From the NCBI GenBank assembly GCA_027920525.1, contig CP115858.1, forward strand, positions 4,402,001 through 4,466,000: a stretch of 64,000 nt of DNA, in the 5' to 3' direction. Every line of letters starts with the position of its first letter. The first letter of the stretch is position 1. This DNA is from Chryseobacterium daecheongense. Its GTDB lineage: Bacteria; Bacteroidota; Bacteroidia; Flavobacteriales; Weeksellaceae. Below, one piece after another: positions 44,285 to 53,700 of this stretch. Below the pieces are notes generated by a model. It was not told where the DNA came from, searched no databases, and worked only from the letters and a program-made list of their open reading frames with translations. Both the position numbers and the translations under genes were made by a program.

Positions 44285-44312
44285 AAAAGATTGACCTTTT
44301 GGCCAGTCTTTT
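44285..44312. terminator. Bidirectional terminator between convergent genes
   Basis: A 12-bp stem with one mismatch (44285-44296 with 44301-44312), TTTT loop, A-run before and T-run after. It lies between plus-strand small genes and the minus-strand thioredoxin-like gene. Confidence 0.7.
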
Positions 44313-44317
44313 CTTCA

Positions 44318-44812
44318 TTATTTCAACTTTTCTAATATTGATGGAAGTTTTTCTTCAGTAACAATACCAATCACTTCTTTAACTTTACCATCACGACCAA
44401 TAATAAGAGACATTGGATATCTTTGAATAGTTAGATATTCCTTTAATTCCTTCCCAGAATCAGTTATCTGATCAAAATTATATGAATGTTTTGAAGTAAA
44501 TGATTTGACTTTTGCAGCATCATCATAAGTGATACCAATAAAATTGGAACTTGGTAATGATTGTTGAATTTTATTTAAAACAGGAATTTCTTGTATACAT
44601 GGAGCACAAGCTGAAAACCAAAAATTAATAAGACTTGTTTTTCCTTCTAAATAATTTGCCGGATAAGGTTTTCCATCTTTATTTTTAAAATTTTCGATAG
44701 GGAAATGTACATCGAGTTTAGATTCCATATCTGGAAAAGTTCTTAATACTTTCCCTTGTGCCATTATTAAAATGGTGTTGATAATCAGAATAAATACAAG
44801 TAATTTTTTCAT
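44318..44812 (-). CDS. TlpA-like periplasmic thioredoxin-fold protein
   Basis: A 164-residue protein with a Sec signal (LVFILIINTILIMAQG). The thioredoxin fold has the redox motif FWFSACAPCIQEIP (C69-x-x-C72) and the cis-Pro region QRYPMSLIIGRDG. TlpA-type proteins reduce or rearrange disulfides in the periplasm. It is divergent from the GLPGLI gene of the second RiPP cluster, with 62 bp between starts, and is regularly seen near such clusters in flavobacteria. The precursor of cluster 2 has one Cys, so a direct role on it is doubtful. Confidence 0.85.
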   Translation of the reverse strand: MKKLLVFILIINTILIMAQGKVLRTFPDMESKLDVHFPIENFKNKDGKPYPANYLEGKTSLINFWFSACAPCIQEIPVLNKIQQSLPSSNFIGITYDDAAKVKSFTSKHSYNFDQITDSGKELKEYLTIQRYPMSLIIGRDGKVKEVIGIVTEEKLPSILEKLK

Positions 44813-44874
44813 ATTATTTTTTTTTCTAATATATAAATATTTTTATATATATTAGCGATTCATATCACACTATA

Positions 44875-45747
44875 ATGAAATTAAGTATACTGCTAACCCT
44901 TTACTCATGCCTTCTATTAGCGCAAGGACAACGCTTTATATATAATTATACATTTGCCAACGATTCATTGAATTTACAGAATAAACAAAACGAATTTGTA
45001 GCTTTAGATGTATCTAAAAACGGCTCCATATTTTATAGTCAGAAAGTAAATGAAATTGATTCTACTTTCAAATTAAGAGATCCAAAGGCTGGCTCCCCAA
45101 AATTTTTGGGTTATCCATATAGAGATGTACTTTTCCATGAAGTTATACTGGATAAAAAAAATTCAAGTCCACAGCTTTATTATATGGGAGGACCTACAAG
45201 GAACTATTACGAAATTCAATTAGATGAACCTATTAATTGGAAAATATTACCCGACACCAAAAAAATTGAAATTTATAATGTCCAGAAGGCAGAAGCTATA
45301 ATTAACAGCAGAAAGTGGGAAGTATGGTTTACTAAAGATATACCTATTCCTACAGGTCCCTATATTTTTTCGGGTTTACCTGGTTTAATAGTAAGTGCAC
45401 GCGATATAAAAGGATCTCATATTTTTGAATTGGTAAGTGTACATAAGCTAAAGGAAGTTGACCTTGACTATTTACCGATGTTTCAGAATAAACAAATGCC
45501 AAGCAATAATACAAAAGTTACACTTAACAAAAAGGAGTTTAAGAAACTATTGATTAATAATGACGATCAATTTATCAACAATGTTATTCCAAGTAATAAT
45601 TCACAAGAAGAAGTGGTATCGTCTAAGTTTTATGATACTTCAGGAAATGAAATGTCAAAGGCGGACTATTTGAGGAGCCAGCAAGAGAAACGTAGAGCTA
45701 TACTTAAACGGAATAATAATAAGCTTATAAATGACTTTAAAAAATAA
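44875..45747 (+). CDS. GLPGLI family protein
   Basis: A 290-residue secreted protein with an N-terminal signal (LSILLTLYSCLLLAQGQ). The family signature GLPGLI is at 167-172 in TGPYIFSGLPGLIVSARDIK, followed by SHIFELVSVHKL. Its family is of unknown function and found in Bacteroidota, often beside TonB receptors or peptide clusters. It lies 56 bp before the precursor gene of cluster 2 and may be involved with export, as the lipoprotein gene is in cluster 1. Confidence 0.88.
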   Translation: MKLSILLTLYSCLLLAQGQRFIYNYTFANDSLNLQNKQNEFVALDVSKNGSIFYSQKVNEIDSTFKLRDPKAGSPKFLGYPYRDVLFHEVILDKKNSSPQLYYMGGPTRNYYEIQLDEPINWKILPDTKKIEIYNVQKAEAIINSRKWEVWFTKDIPIPTGPYIFSGLPGLIVSARDIKGSHIFELVSVHKLKEVDLDYLPMFQNKQMPSNNTKVTLNKKEFKKLLINNDDQFINNVIPSNNSQEEVVSSKFYDTSGNEMSKADYLRSQQEKRRAILKRNNNKLINDFKK

Positions 45748-45803
45748 AAAATAGGAGTTACTGAAAATCCTTAAAAGAGTAGGGAAAACTAAATATTTTT
45801 ATA

Positions 45804-46028
45804 ATGAAAACAATCAAAGAATTTCAAGAAGAAAATGAGTTACATCTTGAAAAAGAAACAATGGATGGTATCTATGGGGGTAAATTACCTGGTGGTACTT
45901 CAAGAAGAGAAGATTTTTGTACAGGAGCAAACAACGGGGATAGCGAAGTTACCTACTATGGTGATGATGGAACGCTAATTTCTATCGATGGTACTAGAGA
46001 AGATGGAAGCACATATCACTATCCTTAA
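45804..46028 (+). CDS. gwsA: Grasp-with-spasm precursor peptide (cluster 2)
   Basis: A 74-residue RiPP precursor: leader with LEKETMDGIYGG (Gly-Gly at 25-26), core of 48 residues rich in Asp, Glu, Thr, Ser and Tyr (for example GDSEVTYYGDDGTLISIDGT). The acceptors and donors needed by the ATP-grasp ligase are plentiful. It has one Cys (39). Core sequence and repeats differ fully from the cluster 1 precursor, whereas the leader shape is similar. It is only 6 bp before gwsG, without a terminator between. Confidence 0.72.
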   Translation: MKTIKEFQEENELHLEKETMDGIYGGKLPGGTSRREDFCTGANNGDSEVTYYGDDGTLISIDGTREDGSTYHYP

Positions 46029-46034
46029 TAGTTT

Positions 46035-46958
46035 TTGATGGTTCTCATTTTTTCTAATAAAAATGATTTTACAACCAATCTTGTACAAGATTGGTTGTAC
46101 TATTATGGAAAGAAATCTGTTCGCATCAATGATAGTGCCCAAGGTGTAAAATATGATTTAAATGGTGTTAGTATAATCGGTAATAATGGTGAAGAAATAG
46201 AAATAAATGCTGTAGATTCTTGTTGGTATAGAAAGGGAAGAATTCTTAAATCTCCGGCTATTCATGATCCAATATCAATTAACGAATACCAGGTTATAAA
46301 AGAGCATATAGAATTTCTGTTAAGTGCAAAAAATACAATTGGAAATTTGAGAAGTGACAATATGATTAACAAGTTAATTGTATTGAATATTGCAAAAAGT
46401 GTTGGCCTTACCATTCCTAATACTTATGTTCTGGATAATAAAAAAGATCTTAATGATCTTTTATCATCAAATCCTGAGAAAAAATTTATTATTAAGATGA
46501 AAACGGAAACCTGTATGTTTCATTTCGAAGATACCGCGGGGATTATTTATACCAATAATCTGATCAAAGAAGATCTTAAAAAATTTCCGTCAGTTTTTTT
46601 GCCAACATTAGTGCAGGAAAAAATTGATAAGTATTTCGAAATACGTACTTTTTATTTAGAAGGTGAAACCTGGTCTATGGCTATATTCTCACAAAATGAT
46701 GAACAAACTAAAGATGATTATCGAAAATATAATTTTAATAAACCAAATAGAAACACACCATTTAAAATCCCTGCAATATTAGAATATAAACTTTCTAATC
46801 TTATGGCAGAATTAAACCTTCAAACAGGTTCCATAGATTGGATTTTGTCAAAAGATGGACAGTTCTATTTTCTTGAAATAAATCCTACAGGACAATTTTC
46901 GAATCTCTCTATGACTTGTAATTACCCCTTAGAAAAGATAATAGCAGAAAAACTATGA
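46035..46958 (+). CDS. gwsG: GwsG ATP-grasp peptide ligase (cluster 2)
   Basis: A 307-residue paralogue of the ligase at 27029. Blocks are VDSCWYRKGR (in place of SVWYRRGG), DKYFEIRTFYLEGETWSMAI, SQNDEQTKDDYRKYN and FLEINPTGQFSN. It should form side-chain esters or amides in the core of the precursor directly upstream. Start ATG 46038 (MVLIFSNKNDFTTN) is as likely as ATG or TTG 46035. The stop overlaps the next small gene by 4 nt. Confidence 0.88.
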   Translation: MMVLIFSNKNDFTTNLVQDWLYYYGKKSVRINDSAQGVKYDLNGVSIIGNNGEEIEINAVDSCWYRKGRILKSPAIHDPISINEYQVIKEHIEFLLSAKNTIGNLRSDNMINKLIVLNIAKSVGLTIPNTYVLDNKKDLNDLLSSNPEKKFIIKMKTETCMFHFEDTAGIIYTNNLIKEDLKKFPSVFLPTLVQEKIDKYFEIRTFYLEGETWSMAIFSQNDEQTKDDYRKYNFNKPNRNTPFKIPAILEYKLSNLMAELNLQTGSIDWILSKDGQFYFLEINPTGQFSNLSMTCNYPLEKIIAEKL

Positions 46959-47134
46959 AATTGATAGAATTTAAAAATAGCATACAAAAAAAACCTTCAG
47001 ATTATTCTTTACCGATGTTCTTTCTTGAAGAACAGCCCACATCTTCTGGAAACCGAAAACTTATTGTCAGTAAATTTTACAATGGATTTATAATTGTGAA
47101 TACTTTCCATAAAAATATTCATAGGATAATATGA
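46955..47134 (+). CDS. Small protein between gwsG and gwsS (59 aa, cluster 2)
   Basis: Starts at the ATG of ATGA overlapping the gwsG stop and ends in TGA at 47132-47134, overlapping the gwsS ATG. Product starts MKLIEFKNSIQKKPSDYSLP, has a beta-like RKLIVSKFYNGFIIVNTF segment and ends in NIHRII. The counterpart in cluster 1 has almost equal length (60 aa), identical junctions and a similar ending (SISRLL). Sequence identity is low. It is below many gene-caller limits and easily missed. Confidence 0.65.
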   Translation: MKLIEFKNSIQKKPSDYSLPMFFLEEQPTSSGNRKLIVSKFYNGFIIVNTFHKNIHRII

Positions 47135-48231
47135 TGCATTTCAAACTATTTCCAAATTGTAAGATAGTTCTTGGCAGTAAGAATGCTGTACTATATGACT
47201 TAGATAGAGAGAAAATAGAAATGGTTCCTTTAGACTTTGCTAGCCTTCTATTAGAACTCGATGCGGGTCATACATTGACAGAGGTAAAATCTTTATATAA
47301 TATTGAAGAGCAAGCAATAATTGATATTAACCTGAAATATTTTTGTGATAATGAATTTGGCATATTTTGTTCAAAAGAACTTTTTGACTGCTTCCCAAAA
47401 ATGTCATTGGATTTTTCACAACCTTCCGAAGTTACAAATGCTATTATTGAATTAAAAATAAGTGCCATATTTTATCTTAATCAATACCTAACACAGCTTG
47501 AAGATCTAGGTTGCTTTTATGTTTCTATCATTATGTATGAGAAGCTTAATGAAAAACTTTTTATTGATATATTTAACCAAATACCATCTGAGCGAATTAA
47601 ATCAGTTGAATTGATTTCTGTTTGGAATGAAGACATTTCAGATGATTTGTTTTCAAGAATAACACCTTTTGCACAACAGGTAACAAAACTTATTTTTACA
47701 GCATCTCCTTTTGATAAGACTGAATCATGGAATAGAGAGAGAAATATTCTTTTCTATCGCCAGTTTACTAAAGAGGCTATAAAAAATTTCTCGCATTGCG
47801 GAAAGGTAGGAACTAAATATTTCAACCCTAATTTATCTAATTTTTTGGAATCAGTGAACCATAATTCCTGCTTAAATAAAAAAGTATCTATTGACATAAA
47901 TGGAAATATTAAGAATTGCCCTGCTTTTTTCGAAAACTTTGGAAATGTAAAAAATCAGACTTTAAAAGAAGCTATTTCTCAACAAAGTTTTAAAAAGTAT
48001 TGGAATCTAACCAAAGATCATATTACAGTTTGCAAGGATTGTGAGTTTAGATATGTTTGTACTGACTGTAGGGCATTTACAGAAAATAATATGGAACTTA
48101 ATAATGGCATAGACGTATCAAAGCCTCTTAAGTGTGGTTATAATCCATATACAGGAGTGTGGGAAGAATGGAGTATAAACCCATTGAAAAATATAGATTT
48201 GCGAAACAATGAAAATTCATCACTTAATTAA
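47131..48231 (+). CDS. gwsS: GwsS SPASM-domain peptide maturase (cluster 2)
   Basis: A 366-residue paralogue of the protein at 28101. SPASM Cys set: HCGKVG, HNSCLNK, NIKNCP, CKDCEFRYVCTDC and LKCGYNP. Again no CxxxCxxC radical-SAM motif in the N-terminal half. Blocks SKPLKCGYNPYTGVWEEWS and EWSINPLK at the end are nearly the same in both paralogues. It is coupled to the small gene by a 4-nt overlap. A phosphatase gene follows after 14 bp, joined by the cassette motif. Confidence 0.85.
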   Translation: MMHFKLFPNCKIVLGSKNAVLYDLDREKIEMVPLDFASLLLELDAGHTLTEVKSLYNIEEQAIIDINLKYFCDNEFGIFCSKELFDCFPKMSLDFSQPSEVTNAIIELKISAIFYLNQYLTQLEDLGCFYVSIIMYEKLNEKLFIDIFNQIPSERIKSVELISVWNEDISDDLFSRITPFAQQVTKLIFTASPFDKTESWNRERNILFYRQFTKEAIKNFSHCGKVGTKYFNPNLSNFLESVNHNSCLNKKVSIDINGNIKNCPAFFENFGNVKNQTLKEAISQQSFKKYWNLTKDHITVCKDCEFRYVCTDCRAFTENNMELNNGIDVSKPLKCGYNPYTGVWEEWSINPLKNIDLRNNENSSLN

Positions 48232-48245
48232 TCTCAAGAAACGAT

Positions 48246-49127
48246 ATGAACAATGAACAAAAAATAATCCGGCTTTCCGGCAGTTTAAATACACGTGATC
48301 TTGGAGGCTTACAATCTAGTGACGGGAGAATGATAAAATATGGTGCCCTTTATCGAAGCTCACAGCTCAATTATCTCACAGAGCAAGATGTTGAGATATT
48401 AAAAAGACTAAATATTCGTACTATAGTAGATTTCCGTGCATTAAAAGAAGCCGAAGAATTACCGGACAAGCTTCCTTTAAATGTAAAAGTAGTGAACGTA
48501 CCCATCTTAGGAAATAAGATTGATAAAAGTAAAATTGCAGAATATGTGAAATATAATGATTTACCCATCACTATGGAAGACGAAGTAGCCACTTGGAAAT
48601 ACGGACCATTTCAACGGATGCTATACCTTGTCAATAGTTATCGGAATCCTGATTACATAGAGGTTGTAAAGCAGTACAGAACATTTTTTCAACTGATTTC
48701 TAAACAACCGATCGAAGAAGCTCTGCTTTATCATTGTACCGGAGGCAGAGATCGGACAGGATTAGCAACTGTATTTTTGTTAAATATGTTAGATATTCCA
48801 ATGGATAAAATCAAAGAAAACTACTTACAATCTAATCTGTTTTTACAACCAGACAGAGGAAACCCGAATTCTGAAGAATTTAAAAAATTTATTTTTTCAA
48901 ATGTTTATATCCAGCCTATCGACAATATTCATTTTAAAAAAGTGGCAGAAGAATTTGGTACGACAACCCAAAAAATTTATGATGCATTAAAGCTGAAACC
49001 CGAATATATTAATCAAATTTTAGGAAATATTATTAAAAGATATGGTTCACTTCCCAATTTTTATGAAAGCGAATTCGGGATTGGTGAATATGAAACCAAA
49101 ATGTTAAGAGAAAAACATTTAGAATGA
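48246..49127 (+). CDS. Tyrosine-phosphatase-like protein (protein-tyrosine/lipid type)
   Basis: A 293-residue protein with the phosphatase loop HCTGGRDRTG (C164 to R170, the C-x5-R signature) and an N-terminal block RDLGGLQSSDGRMIKYGALY with the Arg/Asp-Leu-Gly pattern of the Y_phosphatase3 family. The general acid probably lies in the preceding loop. It follows gwsS after the motif TCAAGAAACGAT, so may be a separate cassette and not part of RiPP maturation. Substrate unknown. Confidence 0.85.
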   Translation: MNNEQKIIRLSGSLNTRDLGGLQSSDGRMIKYGALYRSSQLNYLTEQDVEILKRLNIRTIVDFRALKEAEELPDKLPLNVKVVNVPILGNKIDKSKIAEYVKYNDLPITMEDEVATWKYGPFQRMLYLVNSYRNPDYIEVVKQYRTFFQLISKQPIEEALLYHCTGGRDRTGLATVFLLNMLDIPMDKIKENYLQSNLFLQPDRGNPNSEEFKKFIFSNVYIQPIDNIHFKKVAEEFGTTTQKIYDALKLKPEYINQILGNIIKRYGSLPNFYESEFGIGEYETKMLREKHLE

Positions 49128-49147
49128 AAATTTAGATAAAAAATACA

Positions 49148-49285
49148 ATGAGTGCTTTAGATTATTATTTACCAATAGAAGAACTTTCTGAACTTTCTCT
49201 TTCAGAATTTAAAAAAAGTAAAAATGTTGGACCTAAAATAATCTGGGAATTAAAAGCGATATGTTGTTATGCTCAAGTAAGATAA
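49148..49285 (+). CDS. Short helix-hairpin-helix-like peptide (45 aa)
   Basis: The product (PIEELSELSLSEFKKSKNVG, then PKIIWELKAICCYA) recalls the C-terminal HhH of RNA polymerase alpha (nvG..i..El). It is 20 bp after the phosphatase gene. Could be a fragment of a longer gene. Confidence 0.35.
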   Translation: MSALDYYLPIEELSELSLSEFKKSKNVGPKIIWELKAICCYAQVR

Positions 49286-49471
49286 AAAAACTAATTTCAA
49301 AAAACGATACAAATGAAGAAATTAAGAACATGATAGTGAAAAAGTAATATTTACGCAAATAGACTGCGTAGCATGGAAGTATTTTTGAATTAAAATTGTA
49401 ATTAATCGATCTAATATTAAATGACAGACAAAGAGAAAATTGAAATACTTTCTGAATTTTTTTCAACTGAT

Positions 49472-49693
49472 TTACCAACTATCAAAAATCATTTCTAAAA
49501 GTGATGGCATTTTTTCAATCTCTTGATCTGTAAATTCACGTGCAACAGAAAAATCAATATCAATAGAGCCCCTATTGGTTATTTCGTAAGCAAGATGTAA
49601 AGCATTTCCGCCTTTTAATACCAAGGAATGCATTAATGTTTCATCAGACATTAATGCTCTTAAAGTTAACATCTTGATTTTATCTATATCCAT
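49472..49693 (-). pseudogene. Fragment of an AbiEii-type nucleotidyltransferase toxin
   Basis: The 73-residue product, HSLVLKGGNALHLAYEITNR then GSIDIDFSVAREF, is the N-terminal core of the AbiEii/AbiGii toxin family, with the G-G-N-A-L and D-I-D nucleotidyltransferase motifs. Family members are normally about 250-300 residues; this stops soon after the motif. It is therefore a remnant, and no AbiEi antitoxin gene is adjacent. Confidence 0.75.
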
Positions 49694-50318
49694 AATTTAT
49701 ATGCTAAACACTAATATATAAAAATGAAATGTTATGTTCTAATTATCTTTTAAATACTGGTAATTGTTATTCAAAGTTTCATTGCCATTTAATAGATAAA
49801 TTTAATTTTTTAGAACGAAATCAGGTAAACTGGATTTAGGGTTAAAAAATTTGATTAATATTAAAAATATATTGATTTCTGAATCATCAATTGGAAAAAA
49901 ATTGAAATTAAGTAATAATAGGTTTTACTGTTCTTGAATTTTAAATAATTCGGCAAATAATTCATATTTCTGTGATATATTAAAGACTTAGATGTAACAA
50001 GAGAATTGGTGTATATCTTGATTTTTATTTCACAAATAATATAATTTATTTTTAACATTCATCATGATGAATGTTATTTTTTGTTACTTTTAATCACTGA
50101 ATTTGAATATATTAATAATTAAAATTAGTGAATTTTAATAAATACTAATGCCTTTAAAATGTCAATATGAGGGGGTTGTTTTAAGGGAATTAGAAGAATC
50201 GAATTTCGCTAAGTAAAATTGATATTATACGTCAGCTTTTGTCGCTTGTAGGATGGATCTTTACAAAAAGTTAATTACTTATAATCATTAATTATAATAG
50301 TCATAAAATACAAACATA
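49694..50318. other. 625-bp AT-rich stretch with a perfect palindrome
   Basis: No gene supported. A perfect 22-bp palindrome (AACATTCATCA and complement) at 50054-50075 is followed by T-rich sequence, so may be a terminator or an operator. The region immediately upstream of 50319 should contain the promoter of the RHS operon. Confidence 0.55.
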
Positions 50319-50780
50319 ATGAAAACGAAATTATTTTCTTTATTCTCCTTATTAATAGGATTTTTGGGATTCTCCCAAACTGAAGTTTACTTTAATTATG
50401 ATCCGGCAGGAAACCAGATATACCGAGGTCCTGATTCCTTTTCAAAAACAAAGGATGCTTCAGAATCTAAAGCTACTCATTTAGATGAGCCCAATATACT
50501 AGCTATGGATGAAAAGACTTTTTGGAAACAAATAAGATTATACCCAGTACCAGTAAGTGATATTTTAACAATTGATTGGACAGAAAAGGTCGATGGAATT
50601 ATCGAATCTGTTTCTCTCTATCAACATAGTACAGTACACTGGAAATTTCAGCAACAGAATATACCAGATATGAATAAACAGCTCAAAATTAATATGTCAT
50701 CCTATGAATGGGGCGCGTATATCCTTCAATTTACATTAAAAGATGGAAGGGTACTAAGTAAAAACATAACCAAAAGATAA
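50319..50780 (+). CDS. Secreted protein with type IX sorting domain (153 aa)
   Basis: N-terminal signal (LFSLFSLLIGFLGFSQ). The C-terminal 80 residues form a T9SS type A sorting domain: RLYPVPVSDILTIDW opening block, then GAYILQFTLKDGRVLSKNIT at the end. The short region between contains only a small spacer with YDPAGNQIYRG, an RHS-like scrap. It is 10 bp upstream of the RHS gene and probably secreted with it or marks it for the cell surface. Confidence 0.8.
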   Translation: MKTKLFSLFSLLIGFLGFSQTEVYFNYDPAGNQIYRGPDSFSKTKDASESKATHLDEPNILAMDEKTFWKQIRLYPVPVSDILTIDWTEKVDGIIESVSLYQHSTVHWKFQQQNIPDMNKQLKINMSSYEWGAYILQFTLKDGRVLSKNITKR

Positions 50781-50790
50781 AAACACAGCT

Positions 50791-53700
50791 ATGAAATCTT
50801 ACAATAAGAAAATAAAATTATTTTCATCATTTCTATTATCTCTTTTTTCCATATTAGGATTTTCTCAAGCAGCCTTTCACGACACAAAAGGAAATATTGA
50901 GGTAACAGGTGCAGGACAGCTTAATTATAATTTATCTATCGAGGTTCCACCAGGAATAAAAAGTGTGTCGCCAAAAATATCCCTCGTGTATACCAGTGGA
51001 TCAGGAAATGGAGTTGCTGGCTATGGATGGAATATTTCAGGAATAACTTCTATTTCAAGATTGGGGAAAACAATTGAAAATGACGGAGAACTTCGAGGAG
51101 TTCAACTTGATGAATCAGATTATTATAGTTTTAATGGACAAAGGCTTATTTTAAAATCCGGGGAGTATGGTAAGGATGGTGCAGAATATGTAACGGAAAA
51201 ATATTCCAATGTCAAAATAAAGTCTTTAGGAGCAATAAGCGGTCAAAGCTGGAAAGGCCCTGAGTATTGGGAAATTAATTTTGAGGACGGTTCCCAGGCT
51301 TGGTATGGTGGAACAACAACAGGAACAAATCAAGCAAGAACACCCATAGAATATAATATTGTAAAATGGAAGGATGCTCAAGGTAACTATATTTCTTATA
51401 CTTACAGTCAGCTCCCTTCAAAAAATGTAGCTGTAATATCTACTATTTCATGGGGAGGAAATGAAGTATTAAACACTCCTGCTATTAATCAGATCACTTT
51501 CAATTATACAAGTAGGGTTTTAGCTGAACAAAATTATATAAATGGAGTTTCACTAATTCAGGACAGAATTCTGGATAATATCATAGTAACAACCAATAAT
51601 AAACCATATAAAAAGTATATCATAGAATATACTAAGAATGGTACTAATTATGACTTGGTTAATAAAATTACAGAATATAATTCTAGTGGAATTGCTGCCA
51701 ATCCGGTAATATTTTCTTATCCAAACTTAGTTTCTTCAGAAATAGATTATACAGGAGTACTTCCTACTAACAGTGACTCTTTTGACAACATTAGATTGAC
51801 TGGTGATTTTAATGGGGATTCTTATGTGGACTTTATAATGAACAATGGTACTATAAAATTAGGGGCGTTTAATGATGCATATCAGGAGATTTCAACAGGT
51901 AAAACATTTAGTATAGATGCTAAAGTAGTTGCCACTTTATTAGATGAACAGGGACAAATATATAATGGAAACGGAATTGTGCAATTTGAAGAAGGGAAGG
52001 TTGTAGGTTATATTTTTAGAAATAACACCTTTGTTAAGGTATTTGAAAAATTGGTTTATGACACCTCTAACTGCAACTATCAATCAAATGGTGCAGGATG
52101 TACCACCTCGGTGGTATTAAATGAAGGAGATTTTAATGGAGATGGAATTTCAGATGTTTTTGTAACTTTAAAGCAACGGCTTTGCCAGTTCGTACCAGAT
52201 CCAAACTGTGTTCCTCCAGATTCTAAAGATACTGCAAAAAATCCTGATCCCTGTACTGTACTCCAATGCACAAATTATGATATAGGAAACTTTATTGTAG
52301 ATTTAAAAAATAAAAATAATCTGGTATCTACTTATACTCTTGATCAAGGACTCAATGAAAGTTCTTACGGTGATCAAAAATATCTGGATATAGATGGCGA
52401 TGGAAAAGTTGATATTATCAACGTTTCAAATAGTGCATATACAGTATTTGAGTTTATAAAAGCTGCTACTGGCCAATACATAAAAAAAATAAGATTTACA
52501 GGCAATCTGGCTGAAACCAAAGCTTCCGAATTTCCAGTGCTTTTTGGAGATTTCAATGGGGACGGGAACCTTGATTTTACTATTCCAGTTACAGATAATC
52601 AGGATGCTGATAATTGGAGGTTGTATATGGGAACCGAAAAAGGATTTCAAAATACTTTAAAATCCAATTTTCTTAAATATAGAAAACCTGCCCAAGTTTC
52701 GCCTTTAGCTTTAATAGACCACTATTTTTATTCAGTTTCTGATATAAACAAAGACGGCAAATCAGATATTGTATTTATTTACTCTAAAAATAAGGTTGTT
52801 TCTGTTGGCAGTAGTGGAAATGCTCTGTGGAGAAGTTTACAATATGAGGTAAAAACCATGCAGGCAAATGGAGGAGTTGATTTCATCCCTGGATTTTCTA
52901 CAACAAGTCCATCATACACTGTTGGGGGAGCTGAATATGGATTGTTTCAGCCTTTGACAAGTATTATTAAATCCAACAATAATTATTACGATATCTTTAT
53001 TTTCAAAGCGACAAGAGTACATAAATATAAAACTCAGACCTCTTTAGCAGAGTTGTCGAGAATAAGTTCAATTAATCAAGGTGATGTTATAACATCGGTA
53101 GAATATAAAGAACTTAATCCTACTACTAACCCTTATTTTTATAATAAAACTAAAAAAGAAATCTATCCTTACTTTTCTTTGGAACGGGCGGATAGATCAT
53201 ATGCTGTATCACAACTTATACAAGCGGGAAAAAAACAGGATTTCAGATACCGGGGAATGACAGGCCAGCTTATAGGAAAAGGAGTTATTGGGTATCATCA
53301 ATCAGCACGTAGTTCATGGTATGCTGACGGGATTAATAGCACCAAGATATGGTCTGGAGTAGAAATTGACCCGCTTAAAGATGGTCTTCCTGCTAAACAG
53401 TGGAGTATCAGGACTAATGATGAGTCTAAAATATTTCCAACGAATCTTTCGGTAAATAATACTGAGCTACTGAGCTTTTCATCCACTGCCTACCAACAAG
53501 ATTACCTCTTAAATGGTGTACTTACAACAACCCCTATTTCAAGCACAGATAAACCTAAGGTTGTAACAGTAATACTCCCTAAAACAACGGTTAATAAAAA
53601 TTTCCTGAAGGGAATTGTTATTTCTTCATCTACTACTTATGGTGACTATTATCTTCCTTCACAAAGTGTTTCCAATACAAATAGTGGATATGGAACAGTT

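Larger units (their letters stand above)
42933..49306 (+). repeat. Dispersed motif TCAAAAAACGAT before small genes
   Basis: Near-identical copies at 42933-42944 (TCAAAAAACGAT), 42975-42986 (same), 43235-43245 (five-A version), 43775-43787 (TTAAAAAACGAT), 48234-48245 (TCAAGAAACGAT) and 49296-49307 (same as the first). AATCTC or similar often precedes. Four of the six end 0-6 bp before a start codon or overlap it (43786); the others precede broken or missing genes. This looks like the join of gene cassettes rather than a ribosome site. Confidence 0.6.
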
